Below, one piece after another: positions 48,240-58,589 of a DNA stretch of 60,517 bases. The notes under the pieces were generated by a model, which searched no databases, was not told where the DNA came from, and saw only the letters and a list, made by a program, of their open reading frames with translations. The translations under genes were made by a program, and so were the position numbers. The DNA comes from Candidatus Peregrinibacteria bacterium. Lineage in GTDB: Bacteria; Patescibacteriota; Gracilibacteria; CAIRYL01; GCA-016699755. The first letter of the stretch is position 1. Every line of letters starts with the position of its first letter. Location of the stretch: contig JANTGK010000003.1 of assembly GCA_024762935.1 (NCBI GenBank), forward strand, positions 1 through 60,517, written 5' to 3'.

Positions 48240-50042
48240 CTATTTTTTCTTTTCATTTCGTTTTCGGTCCGTTTCATTTCTCCACTTTTTTCGAATACGA
48301 ATATTTTCAGGGGTCACTTCCACATACTCATTCGCATCAATATATTCGAGTGCTTTTTCGAGAGTCATCTCCAGAGGAGGAACAAGATTAATGGCATCAT
48401 CTTTTCCACTCGCACGAACATTGGTAAGCTTTTTTCCTTTTAAAGGGTTTACCACAAGATCTGTTCCCTGATTATGCTCTCCGATAATCATTCCCTCATA
48501 CACACGTGTTTGCGGATGAATAAACATTGGACCACGTTCCTGAAGATTCCAAAGTGAATAAGCAACTGCCTCTCCGTCGACCCCCGAGATGAGAGATCCC
48601 ACTTGCCGTTTTTCAATCTTCCCCATATGTGGAACAAATTTTTCAAATGAATGATAAAGCGTTCCCTCTCCTTTTGTAAGAACAATAAAAACCCCACGAA
48701 AACCCAAAAGTCCGCGAGTAGGAGCAAAAAATTCGAGGACAGTTGTGCCACTGTCTGTTTTCATATTTTGCATTTCCCCTTTTCGTTTTGAAAGAGCTTC
48801 AATAACCGTTCCACTCATTTCTTCTGGAACATTGATGACAACGTGTTCAAGCGGCTCATGGATTACTCCATCAATTTCTTGAGTAACGACTTGTGGTTGA
48901 GAAACTTGTAACTCAAAGCCTTCACGACGCATATCTTCAATAAGAACTGCCAGATGCATTTCTCCTCGCCCATACACTTTAAAAGTGTCAGAATCATTAC
49001 TGAATTTTACCTGTAAGCCGACATTTGTTTCGAGTTCACGCTCAAGTCGTTCTCGAATATTCCGAGAAGTCACGAGCTTTCCTTCCTGACCAGCAAGTGG
49101 TGAATCATTCACCATAAAATCCATAGCAAGTGCTGGTGGATCAACTTCAATAGCTGGAAGAGGCTCAGCGGTATCATCGGTGGTAATGGTTTCTCCCACA
49201 AAAATATCAGAAATACCAGCGATAGCAACAATATCACCACAATGAACCTCATCAACTTCTTCCCGTTTGAGTCCTTGAAAAGAAAACGTTTGAGAAATCT
49301 TCCCCCTTCGTTTTTCGCCTTCAGGTGTAAGAATTGTCACCTGTGCCCCTTTTTTTACTGTTCCCTCATAAACACGACCAACAGCAATGCGTCCCAAAAA
49401 TGAATCATACGAAAGGGTTGCTGGCTGAAATCGGAAGGGTTTGTTTTCATCCATTTTTGTCACTGGGACCTCCTCTAACACCCAATCGAGCATAGGAGTG
49501 ATATCTTTTTTTTCATCATCAAGTTCTCGTATCGCTACACCATCACGTGCAACAGCATAAATGACTGGGAAATCAAGTTGCTCATCACTCGCTCCAAGTG
49601 TTCCAAACAGGTCAAAGACTTCATCGACGACCTCGTCTGGACGAGCAGCTGGCTTATCAATTTTATTAACGACCACCAATACCTTTAATCCCAATTCAAG
49701 GGATTTCTGGAGGACAAACTTTGTTTGAGGCATCGGCCCCTCATACGCATCAACAACGAGAAGTGTCGCATCAACTGTTCGAAGCATACGTTCGACCTCA
49801 CTTCCAAAATCAGCATGCCCGGGAGTGTCAATAATATTGATTTTTGTTCCTTTATAAGAAATAGCAGTATTTTTGGCATAAATGGTAATCCCTCGTTCTT
49901 TCTCCTGATCATTACTATCCATACAGCGCTCCTCTACATGTTCGTGTTCAGAAAAGGTACCACTTCCTTTCAAAAGAGCATCTACAAGTGTTGTTTTCCC
50001 ATGATCAACGTGGGCGATGATGGCAATATTTCGGATATCCAT
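48240..50042 (-). CDS. typA: Ribosome-associated GTPase TypA/BipA
   Basis: [66 protein letters not shown]. Confidence 0.96.
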   Translation of the reverse strand: MDIRNIAIIAHVDHGKTTLVDALLKGSGTFSEHEHVEERCMDSNDQEKERGITIYAKNTAISYKGTKINIIDTPGHADFGSEVERMLRTVDATLLVVDAYEGPMPQTKFVLQKSLELGLKVLVVVNKIDKPAARPDEVVDEVFDLFGTLGASDEQLDFPVIYAVARDGVAIRELDDEKKDITPMLDWVLEEVPVTKMDENKPFRFQPATLSYDSFLGRIAVGRVYEGTVKKGAQVTILTPEGEKRRGKISQTFSFQGLKREEVDEVHCGDIVAIAGISDIFVGETITTDDTAEPLPAIEVDPPALAMDFMVNDSPLAGQEGKLVTSRNIRERLERELETNVGLQVKFSNDSDTFKVYGRGEMHLAVLIEDMRREGFELQVSQPQVVTQEIDGVIHEPLEHVVINVPEEMSGTVIEALSKRKGEMQNMKTDSGTTVLEFFAPTRGLLGFRGVFIVLTKGEGTLYHSFEKFVPHMGKIEKRQVGSLISGVDGEAVAYSLWNLQERGPMFIHPQTRVYEGMIIGEHNQGTDLVVNPLKGKKLTNVRASGKDDAINLVPPLEMTLEKALEYIDANEYVEVTPENIRIRKKWRNETDRKRNEKKK

Positions 50043-50195
50043 TTTTTTAAAAAAACGAAGGAGAGTATATGGTGTGTTTGTGAGAATAACAAGCCTTTTT
50101 CTTTCTCCTTCCATTTTTTAGAAGAATTCCTCGAAAAGAAAAGAGAAAGAATGAAGAAGATTGAAGAAAACAAAAAAAACCTTTATAATAACCTG

Positions 50196-50594
50196 ATGAC
50201 ACAATTTTGCACACAATGCGGGGAGAAAATTGAAGACGAAAGCATATTTTGTCCATACTGTGGAGCAAAAATAAAAGAGGAGAGAGATGAAAATCCAAAT
50301 ACCGATTCCAAAAATATTGAAAAAGAAGAACAAAAGATTCCTGAAGAAAAACCAAAAGGAAAAAATATAGGATTCGGGGTGATTATTTTGATGTATCTCA
50401 TTGCTACGGTTGGAGCCGTAGCAAATCTCAGCCTCGTAGGAATTCTCTCAGGAGGGTATTATTGGCTCAGTAAAACAAAAAATCAAGAAGGGAAGAAAGA
50501 AAAAAGGTATAATAGTCGATCTCGAAAACATGGGCTCGCTATTGTTATCCTTTCATTAATAAGCATGTTTGTCGTTCTTCTGTTAAGAGTCTAA
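50196..50594 (+). CDS. Zinc-ribbon membrane protein
   Basis: FCTQCGEKIEDESIFCPYCGAKI followed by two hydrophobic segments. Confidence 0.8.
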   Translation: MTQFCTQCGEKIEDESIFCPYCGAKIKEERDENPNTDSKNIEKEEQKIPEEKPKGKNIGFGVIILMYLIATVGAVANLSLVGILSGGYYWLSKTKNQEGKKEKRYNSRSRKHGLAIVILSLISMFVVLLLRV

Positions 50595-50597
50595 ATC

Positions 50598-53500
50598 ATG
50601 AGCATCTGCCCACAATGCCAAGCATCAAATAAACAAGAAAGCCGATTTTGCAAAAAATGTGGGTCGCCGATTCCTGCAAAAAAGCAAATCCCCACAGAAG
50701 AGCCGACTCCCCCTCCTACAACACAGTGGACTTTCAAAAAGCTCATAACACATATTCTCAAAGAAACATTTCGTTCACTGATAAAGAGTATCCCCATGTC
50801 GATTCTTTTTTTTGTACTGGGAATTCTTCTTCAGATTTTTATTCCTCTCGAAGGCGGAATTCTGGGGAAGCTAGGGAACAGTATTGTTGGATCACTCTTT
50901 TGGACCTTTATTTCCGGTTCATTTTTTATACTGATTGGTTCTTTTCGGAAAAAGGGAATATTTGGAACCCTTAAAGAATTTTTCTGCATTCCAAGAGATA
51001 TTATTCGATATATGTGGAGCACTGGAATTGGGTCATTTATTATTATTTTTAGTGGAATAGGTCTCGCTCTCACAACAGGAAGTATGGTACAAGGCAGTAG
51101 CAGCGTCCTTATCGCCCTTGGTCTGACCATGACATTCTCTTCCGCCTTTGGTCGTGGATTAGCAGTACTCATCCAAACAACATGGGGAACCATCAGTCAG
51201 ATACGAGGGAAAAAAGATTCAAATCCTCAGATGAACTTCGGACTTGCCGCTTCATATGTCGTTATGATTGGAAGTATTCTTGGTTTTATTGCAAATTCCC
51301 TTTTTATACAAGACTCCTTCATTCAGCTGGCTTCAGGAATTACACTCCTTGTTTTTTCTTTTATTCTCCTGAGCAGAAAAGGACACTCTCAATCAGCACA
51401 AGCACTTGGTATTCTCTTTGGAGGAGTAGGAGTCTATCACTGTCTCGAAGTTATCCCTACCTTGGCTATGTCTCTTGGAGATATTGATAAAAGCTTACAA
51501 GTTTGCCAAATAGGAGATCCTACTTGTGACCCTTCGGCACATACAATCCCCGATACCCCCACCAGCCCTCCACAAGATGATAGCTCAGAAACAGTTGAAT
51601 ATATTTGGGATACCCATGACATTCCCGGATACGAAGAAGCCATCGATACATCTGTGCCCACATCTGCAGGAGGATGGTCGACTCTCAACAATGGCGAGCG
51701 CATATGCTGCAGCATGAATGGGTGTGTCTTTCCGGAAGGTTCGTTTGATAGTCGATGCAGCGGTGGTTCATCATCGGGAAATTTTATAGACTTTGAAAAT
51801 ATGACTTTTCTCGGAAGTGATCTTTTTTCTGTTCCAGAAACAGTAGAACAGGCAACTGAGCGTGCGGTCTATGGGACTCCATCAGGCATTGGGATAGCTC
51901 TTGGACCACTCGTGGGAAATGCCCTGAGCAATATCGGTCTTTCTGCTGGCGCATTACCTCTTTCTCCTCCACCGACTCCACCAACAGATACACCCCAAGG
52001 ACCAGAACCAAGAACTCCCGAAGAACAAGCAAGCTATAATGCACTTCGGTCCCTCGTCTCAAAAGTAAAGAAAATAGAAGACAAGACCCTCCGAAAGCTC
52101 CTTCTTCAAAAAATTAAGAAGGCTGCACAGCTTGATCAGCGAAGAGTCCCTTGTGGAGATATAAAGAGTATTGCAGAGAAAACAAAACAATATATCACCC
52201 GATGGAACGCTAAAAAACAAGCTCGACAAAAAGATGGGCTCCATGAAGCCATAGAAAAACTCAAAAATATTGATGTTGATGTCGATACAAAAAATCATCT
52301 CATAAAAGCAGTTAAAAAAGCTTCAAAAATCGATAAAAACCTTGTTCCACACGGAAACATGGAGCAAATCAATAGGATGCTTGATGCACAAATACGAGCC
52401 AGTCAAGATAAGCCAGGAAAATCATATTGGAAAGAAGTAGGGAAAAACTTTTCAAAAAATGTCGTAAAAGATGTCAAAACGCTCCCTGATTATGTTGTCG
52501 ATACGACAAATACGCTTATCGAGACAAGCAAAAAAGTGGGAGAAAATATATACAGAGAGGCAACAGACATAGATAACTACACAGCCCTCAAGACTGCTGC
52601 TGGACAAACCCTAAAAGATGTTCTCGGAAGTCCCATAAAATCTGCGAAAAAAGTGGGGAACTTTTATAAAACTGGTGCAGAAAAAACAGGTGAAATCCTC
52701 GGGAATATCACCGCAGCTATTGAGAAGGATCCGAAAATACTTCTTGAAGTGGGGAAAAACATAATTGGTCTCGATACATGGGAAAAAGTTATTGACCCCA
52801 ATAAACCTCTTGGTGATCGAATAGGGAATGCCATTTATGGAGCGGTAGATACAGTGTTAAACTTTGCTTCAGGAGGGTCTGCAAAAGCAGCCAAACTCGA
52901 TCATATTACTGACACACTGAAAACTGTTGAAAAAGTCGACGATGTTATTGATTCTGGGAAAATCACTACAACCGTCGCGAAAACAGGAGAAAAAATGAAA
53001 GAACTCTCTATTGCAGAAAAAGTCGAACAGAAACGAAAAATGATTCGTAAACTTGATGAAACAGAATATGACATGCTCAAAAAGGCAGATCGACTCGCCG
53101 AAAGCGAAGCAGACCTCAAGATAAAATCATTTGAAAGAGCTCTTAAAAAAGGAGACTCCGAGGCAACAAAACGGGCAGCCCTTGAAATTCAGAGAGACCC
53201 CCTTGCAAAACAAAAATGTAACATCCACGATGAAATTACCGATAGTGCTGGAAACATTACCGATCGGAAATTTGAAGTTGATGAAACAGTAAGGAAAGGA
53301 TTCAAAGATGAAATGAATGGAATCTATCATGAAGTCGACCACGAACTCACAAAAGGGCTTCGAAAACAAATGACTGAAAATCCGAAACAATTTAAAAAAG
53401 ATTTTGGCATTGATCCTGACACCGTCATCGATGAAAAGTTTATAGAAAAAATCGAAACAGGACTCAAAGAAAATCCTAAAGAATTTAAAAAAGAATTCTC

Positions 53501-54281
53501 AAAAAAATATGGAATGGACCCCGAAGAAGTCACAGACATAAAAGTGCAGACTCTCAGCGGAAAAAGAGAGTACGTAAAAGTAGATGCCGATCGAGATGCA
53601 GCTGTTCATGTAACGGTGATAGATAAAGATACAGGCATGCTGAAAAAAGTAGAAATAGCTGATAGAAAAGGTGTCCTCCAGAAACAACATGATGAAATAT
53701 TCTATGACAAAGCAGGAGGCGAAAAACACTATTCACATCTCTCAAAGAGTGAATTTGCAGAAGATATGGAACAAACAATCATCCACGCAAAACATAACGA
53801 AGGCTTTGGAAAAAATGCGAAACAAGTCCTCGAAGGAGACATTCGTGCTGAAAAAGATGCTTCTGCTATTAAGGGAGCCATGGAATTCAAGGGCACAAAA
53901 TTCCACAATGAGGCTGATGACCTTTTCGCTTCTGGAAACCTCGGAGCTGCATCCAAATCTCGTGGTGAAGCCATGCGTATGACCGTAAAGGAATCTGAAA
54001 TCGTTCAAATGCATATAGATTCCGTTTCTGATGAACTCACAGCCATGGGGAAAGTGGCTCCAAAAATGCCAGACCGCATTCAGAAGGGACTCGATATCAT
54101 GAAGGAAATCGGAAAACCACTTAAGGAGGGTGGGAAATTTAGCCCAGCCGATGCAGAGAAGGCACTTCGTGAAATAGGGATTACCTCCCGAGAAGTCACA
54201 AGCGGAGTTGCTGAAACATATGAGTCTCTCTATACATTGATGCCGAACAAACAAAAAATATTCTCTTCACTTCAGCCATAA
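50598..54281 (+). CDS. Giant 1227-aa protein: N-terminal zinc ribbon, multi-TM region, Cys-rich/Pro-rich linker, long helical C-terminal region
   Basis: CPQCQASNKQESRFCKKCG at N-terminus; multiple TM helices; ICCSMNGCVFPEGSFDSRC; internal repeats. No known full-length family recognised. Confidence 0.85.
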   Translation: MSICPQCQASNKQESRFCKKCGSPIPAKKQIPTEEPTPPPTTQWTFKKLITHILKETFRSLIKSIPMSILFFVLGILLQIFIPLEGGILGKLGNSIVGSLFWTFISGSFFILIGSFRKKGIFGTLKEFFCIPRDIIRYMWSTGIGSFIIIFSGIGLALTTGSMVQGSSSVLIALGLTMTFSSAFGRGLAVLIQTTWGTISQIRGKKDSNPQMNFGLAASYVVMIGSILGFIANSLFIQDSFIQLASGITLLVFSFILLSRKGHSQSAQALGILFGGVGVYHCLEVIPTLAMSLGDIDKSLQVCQIGDPTCDPSAHTIPDTPTSPPQDDSSETVEYIWDTHDIPGYEEAIDTSVPTSAGGWSTLNNGERICCSMNGCVFPEGSFDSRCSGGSSSGNFIDFENMTFLGSDLFSVPETVEQATERAVYGTPSGIGIALGPLVGNALSNIGLSAGALPLSPPPTPPTDTPQGPEPRTPEEQASYNALRSLVSKVKKIEDKTLRKLLLQKIKKAAQLDQRRVPCGDIKSIAEKTKQYITRWNAKKQARQKDGLHEAIEKLKNIDVDVDTKNHLIKAVKKASKIDKNLVPHGNMEQINRMLDAQIRASQDKPGKSYWKEVGKNFSKNVVKDVKTLPDYVVDTTNTLIETSKKVGENIYREATDIDNYTALKTAAGQTLKDVLGSPIKSAKKVGNFYKTGAEKTGEILGNITAAIEKDPKILLEVGKNIIGLDTWEKVIDPNKPLGDRIGNAIYGAVDTVLNFASGGSAKAAKLDHITDTLKTVEKVDDVIDSGKITTTVAKTGEKMKELSIAEKVEQKRKMIRKLDETEYDMLKKADRLAESEADLKIKSFERALKKGDSEATKRAALEIQRDPLAKQKCNIHDEITDSAGNITDRKFEVDETVRKGFKDEMNGIYHEVDHELTKGLRKQMTENPKQFKKDFGIDPDTVIDEKFIEKIETGLKENPKEFKKEFSKKYGMDPEEVTDIKVQTLSGKREYVKVDADRDAAVHVTVIDKDTGMLKKVEIADRKGVLQKQHDEIFYDKAGGEKHYSHLSKSEFAEDMEQTIIHAKHNEGFGKNAKQVLEGDIRAEKDASAIKGAMEFKGTKFHNEADDLFASGNLGAASKSRGEAMRMTVKESEIVQMHIDSVSDELTAMGKVAPKMPDRIQKGLDIMKEIGKPLKEGGKFSPADAEKALREIGITSREVTSGVAETYESLYTLMPNKQKIFSSLQP

Positions 54282-54284
54282 AAT

Positions 54285-55187
54285 ATGAAGGCAGATTCAT
54301 ACATTTTCTATCGGCCAAAAAAAGAATTCCTGCAAGAAATATCTCTTCCCGAGATAATATTCCCCGTGCGAAAAGAAAATGAGAAAAAGATATTTTCAAC
54401 AAAAAACCTAAAAATTGACCTTCTCTTCGAAGAACTTCTCTGCTTTCTCGATGCTCATCCCCAATATAAGAATCAGTACCGAGATCCTGTCGGCAAGCTG
54501 GCCTACCATATCGGCGTTCAACTCGGGAAACAAGGCAAACATGATCAAGCAAAAGAAATACTCGGGAATGGACTTGCACTGAATACGAACAATATCTCGC
54601 TTCGTACAAACTATGCCACCGCGCTCTTAAGTACTGGCGAAAAAGAAGCAGCAACAGTTGAATTTCTGAAGGTTATTCAGGACCCAAATGTTGGAGTCTC
54701 ACCACATGTTTGGATTCTCACAGCAAGACTCCTCGCAGATCAAAAGCAGTACAACACCGCTCAAGAGATCCTCGAAGAATGCAGTACCTTTTTTCCTGAA
54801 TCAGAAACTGACTTTTGGAATTTCTACAATTTTATCGATAAAAAATCAGACATCAAAAGAACTGAAGAAGAGAACATTGACGCTCTTTTTCAAGAAAATG
54901 AAATACCTGAAGAATATGATCTCAGCAAAAACGAAGATCCATTTAATGAGGAAGAAGGTAGTGCATTAGGAGAGAAAAAATCTTTCGCATCAGAAAAAAT
55001 TCTTTGTTCCCAATGTGGCACCCCTCTATCTGCTCACGAAAAGTTTTGTAAAAATTGTGGAACAAAAAAAAAGAGCACTCCTATAGCAAAGAAGGAGATA
55101 TTATTCTGTCCTCGGTGTGGAGCAAAAGTTATAAAAGGTGCCAAATTCTGTCAGAAATGCGGATATAGTCTCTACCAAAAGAAATAA
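54285..55187 (+). CDS. TPR-like protein with two C-terminal zinc ribbons
   Basis: TPR-like helices (GKHDQAKEILGNGLALNTNNISLRTNYATALL); CSQCGTPLSAHEKFCKNCG and CPRCGAKVIKGAKFCQKCG. Confidence 0.8.
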   Translation: MKADSYIFYRPKKEFLQEISLPEIIFPVRKENEKKIFSTKNLKIDLLFEELLCFLDAHPQYKNQYRDPVGKLAYHIGVQLGKQGKHDQAKEILGNGLALNTNNISLRTNYATALLSTGEKEAATVEFLKVIQDPNVGVSPHVWILTARLLADQKQYNTAQEILEECSTFFPESETDFWNFYNFIDKKSDIKRTEEENIDALFQENEIPEEYDLSKNEDPFNEEEGSALGEKKSFASEKILCSQCGTPLSAHEKFCKNCGTKKKSTPIAKKEILFCPRCGAKVIKGAKFCQKCGYSLYQKK

Positions 55188-55234
55188 GAAAGCCTCATTT
55201 CTTCCTCTCTTTCTCCTCTTCTGGTACTATAGAG

Positions 55235-55834
55235 ATGCTTTTTAAATCTATGGAAATAATCGGTGGTCTTATCGGCCTTCTTGCAGCAGGTATAGGAATA
55301 TATATTGCTATCAAATTTACTATTGGAGTAGCTTTTCGAACAAAACCAAATCCAGATGCTTTGGTATTACCAGCTCATGAACTCAAATCAAAATTTCTTC
55401 TTTTAGGCCGAAAAAATCCTTTTGATGTCATGGAATCACCGGACAAAGATTTTGATATACAGGTCAGATGGGAAATTGTTGATGCGAAATGGAGAGAGAT
55501 TCTTGGAAAAGCATGGAAAAACCTTACCTACACCGCATACATTTCATTCGATGAAGAAAAAAAGGCAGTCAAATATTACGAGAGACTTATAGAAAAAGAT
55601 ATATCAATGGCACCCCTCCGCATTGAAAAAGAATCATATGTTCAAAAAGGCTTTCAAATAGATAAACGAATTCGGTCATTTCTTTATGGAATCAAAGAAG
55701 ATGGATCGATTGGTGAAGTGTATTCTTACGATTTTAATCCGAATGATATCAAAGGGGTTATGCGACAGATAGCAAATGAAAATGGCTGGTTTTTTGAACT
55801 CCATCTCTCTCGAAGAGGGGCAAAAAAGAAGTAA
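55235..55834 (+). CDS. Membrane-anchored hypothetical protein
   Basis: N-terminal TM then soluble domain; close spacing to upstream gene. Confidence 0.65.
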   Translation: MLFKSMEIIGGLIGLLAAGIGIYIAIKFTIGVAFRTKPNPDALVLPAHELKSKFLLLGRKNPFDVMESPDKDFDIQVRWEIVDAKWREILGKAWKNLTYTAYISFDEEKKAVKYYERLIEKDISMAPLRIEKESYVQKGFQIDKRIRSFLYGIKEDGSIGEVYSYDFNPNDIKGVMRQIANENGWFFELHLSRRGAKKK

Positions 55835-55851
55835 TACATTTTTTAAAAACT

Positions 55852-56169
55852 ATGAAAAATAGAGCAGAAAAAGTTATTTTTTGGATTCTCTTTGGGTATC
55901 TCATAGGGGGTCTTGCCTATATCCTCATAGAAGAATTTTTCTTTATCTCTTATCCAAATCAGCTCTCACTATTTTTTTCACCCGTTTACAACATCCCAGG
56001 AATTATTTCTATTTTTATAGCAGGTCTTTTTCCTTCATTAACAATAGGCTCTGAACTTGCCCTTTTTGGTTTTACCGTCATCGGAAACATCATCATCTTC
56101 CTTCTCTCGCTCTGTATTGCATACGCCATTGCTCGTATTGGATCTCTTTTGGGGAGACTTCTTCACTAA
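55852..56169 (+). CDS. Small integral membrane protein
   Basis: About three TM helices; 17-nt gap from upstream gene. Confidence 0.6.
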   Translation: MKNRAEKVIFWILFGYLIGGLAYILIEEFFFISYPNQLSLFFSPVYNIPGIISIFIAGLFPSLTIGSELALFGFTVIGNIIIFLLSLCIAYAIARIGSLLGRLLH

Positions 56170-56508
56170 TGCAATGTACTGGCGTTACAAAACATATCTC
56201 TCCCCCTTTTTTTTAAAATTCCACTCTGCATTTGACACCCCCTCTTTTAAAAAGAGAGGTGAGGGGAGATTTTATAGCAGACCCAAAACTCGAACAATCT
56301 TAAATCTTTTTTTCTCCTGTCCCGAATATTAACGTATCGATAAGTCATTCCATATTCCATATTCTCTACCCCCACTCTACAGAGTACTGAATTTTTTATG
56401 GCATTAAAAATTGAGATTTATTTTAAAATTTAGAATTTTAAATTGGTGCTTTTTCTTACTCCGTAAATCTTCAATCCTTTTTCATTAATCGACCGTAAAC
56501 CTCCCACT

Positions 56509-57459
56509 CTACCCATTCATGTACTGGACAAAAAGCACTACAACAACAGAAATCGCAAGCCCAAAAATTACTTTCAACATATCTTTCCCAACAATCGGGA
56601 AGAGGTTCCTAAAGTGATAGTCTTTATTGGTAAGCGAAATAGCAAATTCTCTTCCAGCGAGAAGACCGACAAATACCCATGTTGTCGACATCGGAATATC
56701 ATTATACTGCTTAAAAAAGAGAAGCAAGAAAGCGTATGTGAGATCAATAAATGTAGCAGCTTTTACATAGGCGACATTTGTTTTTGTCAGAACGATATTC
56801 TGAATTTTCCCACCCCTCTTCCAGAAAATGTAACCGAGAGCAGCAGTAAGAATCACCAGAACAGTTACAAGTGTTTCAAACGGAAGAGCACGAGGAAGAA
56901 AGACAGCAATATTTGCTACATCATGTGAGAGCCAAGACCACCATAAAAAACCCGTTGCACACCATTGTGCCACCCGCCAAGTTTTTTCAGAAGAATGAGT
57001 CTCAGTTGTATTTTTTGTATTTTTTACAAAATGAAGAACCAGTATCCAAAGAGTGAAAGCCACCAATGCCGAGAGTCCATATCCAAGGAAAGACTTTACG
57101 AGAATCTTTTCAAATACAAGTGAAGATGCAAATGCTGAAAAAATAAGGAGTGAGGTAGAAACTGGAATTCCAAATTGGGTCAGCAGAACAAGCCCCAAAG
57201 GGGCAAGGGCATGATACCATTGAATTTCTTGATAAGGAATTTGTGAAAGTCTTCCATAAGAAATATCTCCACCATGCGCCACCCAACTATACGTAAGTGT
57301 AGCGATAAGAACAGCTGAAGCAGCAAGCCACAGATACTGCCATCGAACTTTTGCGTTTGATGCCATAAAAGTTCCAAGAGTCTGTACACTATCATTGGCA
57401 ATCACTGAATAAGCGGTGAGAATAAATCCAGTAGCCATTAATACAAAAGCGAAATCCAT
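56509..57459 (-). CDS. PiT-family-like inorganic phosphate transporter
   Basis: ANDSVQTLGTF, GIPVSTSLLIF, WLSHDVANIAVFLPR, IPMSTTWVFVGLLAGRE fit the paired PiT motifs. Confidence 0.75.
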   Translation of the reverse strand: MDFAFVLMATGFILTAYSVIANDSVQTLGTFMASNAKVRWQYLWLAASAVLIATLTYSWVAHGGDISYGRLSQIPYQEIQWYHALAPLGLVLLTQFGIPVSTSLLIFSAFASSLVFEKILVKSFLGYGLSALVAFTLWILVLHFVKNTKNTTETHSSEKTWRVAQWCATGFLWWSWLSHDVANIAVFLPRALPFETLVTVLVILTAALGYIFWKRGGKIQNIVLTKTNVAYVKAATFIDLTYAFLLLFFKQYNDIPMSTTWVFVGLLAGREFAISLTNKDYHFRNLFPIVGKDMLKVIFGLAISVVVVLFVQYMNG

Positions 57460-57898
57460 TTCAAAAGTAAAATTATCCCCATAGTACTGTAAAGAGGAGA
57501 GAAATCAAGAAATAAATACAATGAGAAAAAGGAACCTCATCCATATTCAATACATTATTTTAGAGAGCTTTTTCCTCCATTTCATTTCGTAAAAAGTTCC
57601 TCCTCGTTCGCAGAAAATACAGAAACCTTGTTTCCTATTTCTGCTCTCTCGTCGTCATCGAACCATGGTTCTACTAAAAAATAGAAGATACTGGTTCATA
57701 AAACTATCTGTTCGGGCTGGATATTCTCACTCGAATATTCCATTTCATTTCATATTCAGCTCCGAGTTCTCGAATAATCGTCACTCAATTTTTTGCAAAA
57801 ATTGGCTTCTCATTTCTCGAGGCGAACCAGCTGGTTCGAATCTAAGGCAGGGCAAAACAAAACCCCTGAATCCCCTTTAGGAGTTCAGAGCTTTTGGC

Positions 57899-57969
57899 TG
57901 CCCGGGCTGGATTCGAACCAGCGAATGCGGGATTCAAAGTCCCGTGCCTTACCACTTGGCGACCGGGCA
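57899..57969 (-). tRNA. tRNA-Gln (anticodon UUG)
   Basis: Reverse complement TGCCCGG TC GCCAAGTGGTAAGGC A CGGGA CTTTGAA TCCCG CATTC GCTGG TTCGAAT CCAGC CCGGGCA folds as a cloverleaf. Confidence 0.95.
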
Positions 57970-58050
57970 ACGGTCACACTCATAAAATATGCCGGAACAT
58001 TCTTGCAAATGTGAAGAAAAAACTCAAGAATAAATATGTTCTTTCATATC

Positions 58051-58435
58051 ATAGGTGCAGATATCTGATTGCTGAGTCCAAATTGGACTTGGAGGAAAGT
58101 CCGGGCAACTTCGAATAAATGTGACGGCTAATGACCGTAGCTGGCGATGACAAGTCGTCGGTATGGAAAGTGCCACAGAGACAAAACGGAGTCTCGCAAG
58201 AGACTCCTAAGGTGAAAAGCCCGTATTGTGAAATATCCAAAACCGCATTCGGGAGTCTCCGAGTAATCGAAGACACTTGGTAAACCCCACATGTTGCAAG
58301 GCGGGATGGGAATGATGTTTTTATATGGTGATTCGACCAGAAAATATCATTGCCCGCCGCGAGAGCTGATATGCGAATATCAGCACAAGAGAGATAATCA
58401 GACATGACAGAACCCGGCTTATCGTCTGCACCTAT
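58051..58435 (+). ncRNA. rnpB: RNase P RNA, bacterial class A-like
   Basis: GAGGAAAGTCCGGGC, GTGCCACAGAGACAAAAC, AAGGTGAAA, GGTAAACCCC, ACAGAACCCGGCTTA; closing stem ATAGGTGCAGA/TCTGCACCTAT. Confidence 0.95.
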
Positions 58436-58589
58436 GTACTTATCAACAAAAAGAAGTGAAAAAAATTACATAACTTTTTTGATTTATAAATAAATATCAA
58501 AATATTAATTTTGAACCTTTTTTTAAAAAAGTCTAGACATCAAACACTGAGGTGGTCTACTGTAGCTTTTGTCTTATTTTTTCCCTTTT

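Noticed and set aside
49725-50195. N-terminal extension of the plus-strand ORF starting at 49725
   Set aside because: Antisense to typA; the supported zinc-ribbon gene starts at 50196.
53742-54254. 170-aa minus-strand ORF
   Set aside because: Antisense to the giant protein, whose plus-strand reading is continuous and protein-like.
57665-58118. Small plus-strand ORFs containing RAGFEPANAGFKVPCLTTWRPGN
   Set aside because: Typical false translation across a tRNA gene (tRNA-Gln at 57899..57969).
58049-58405. 118-aa minus-strand ORF
   Set aside because: Overlaps RNase P RNA.
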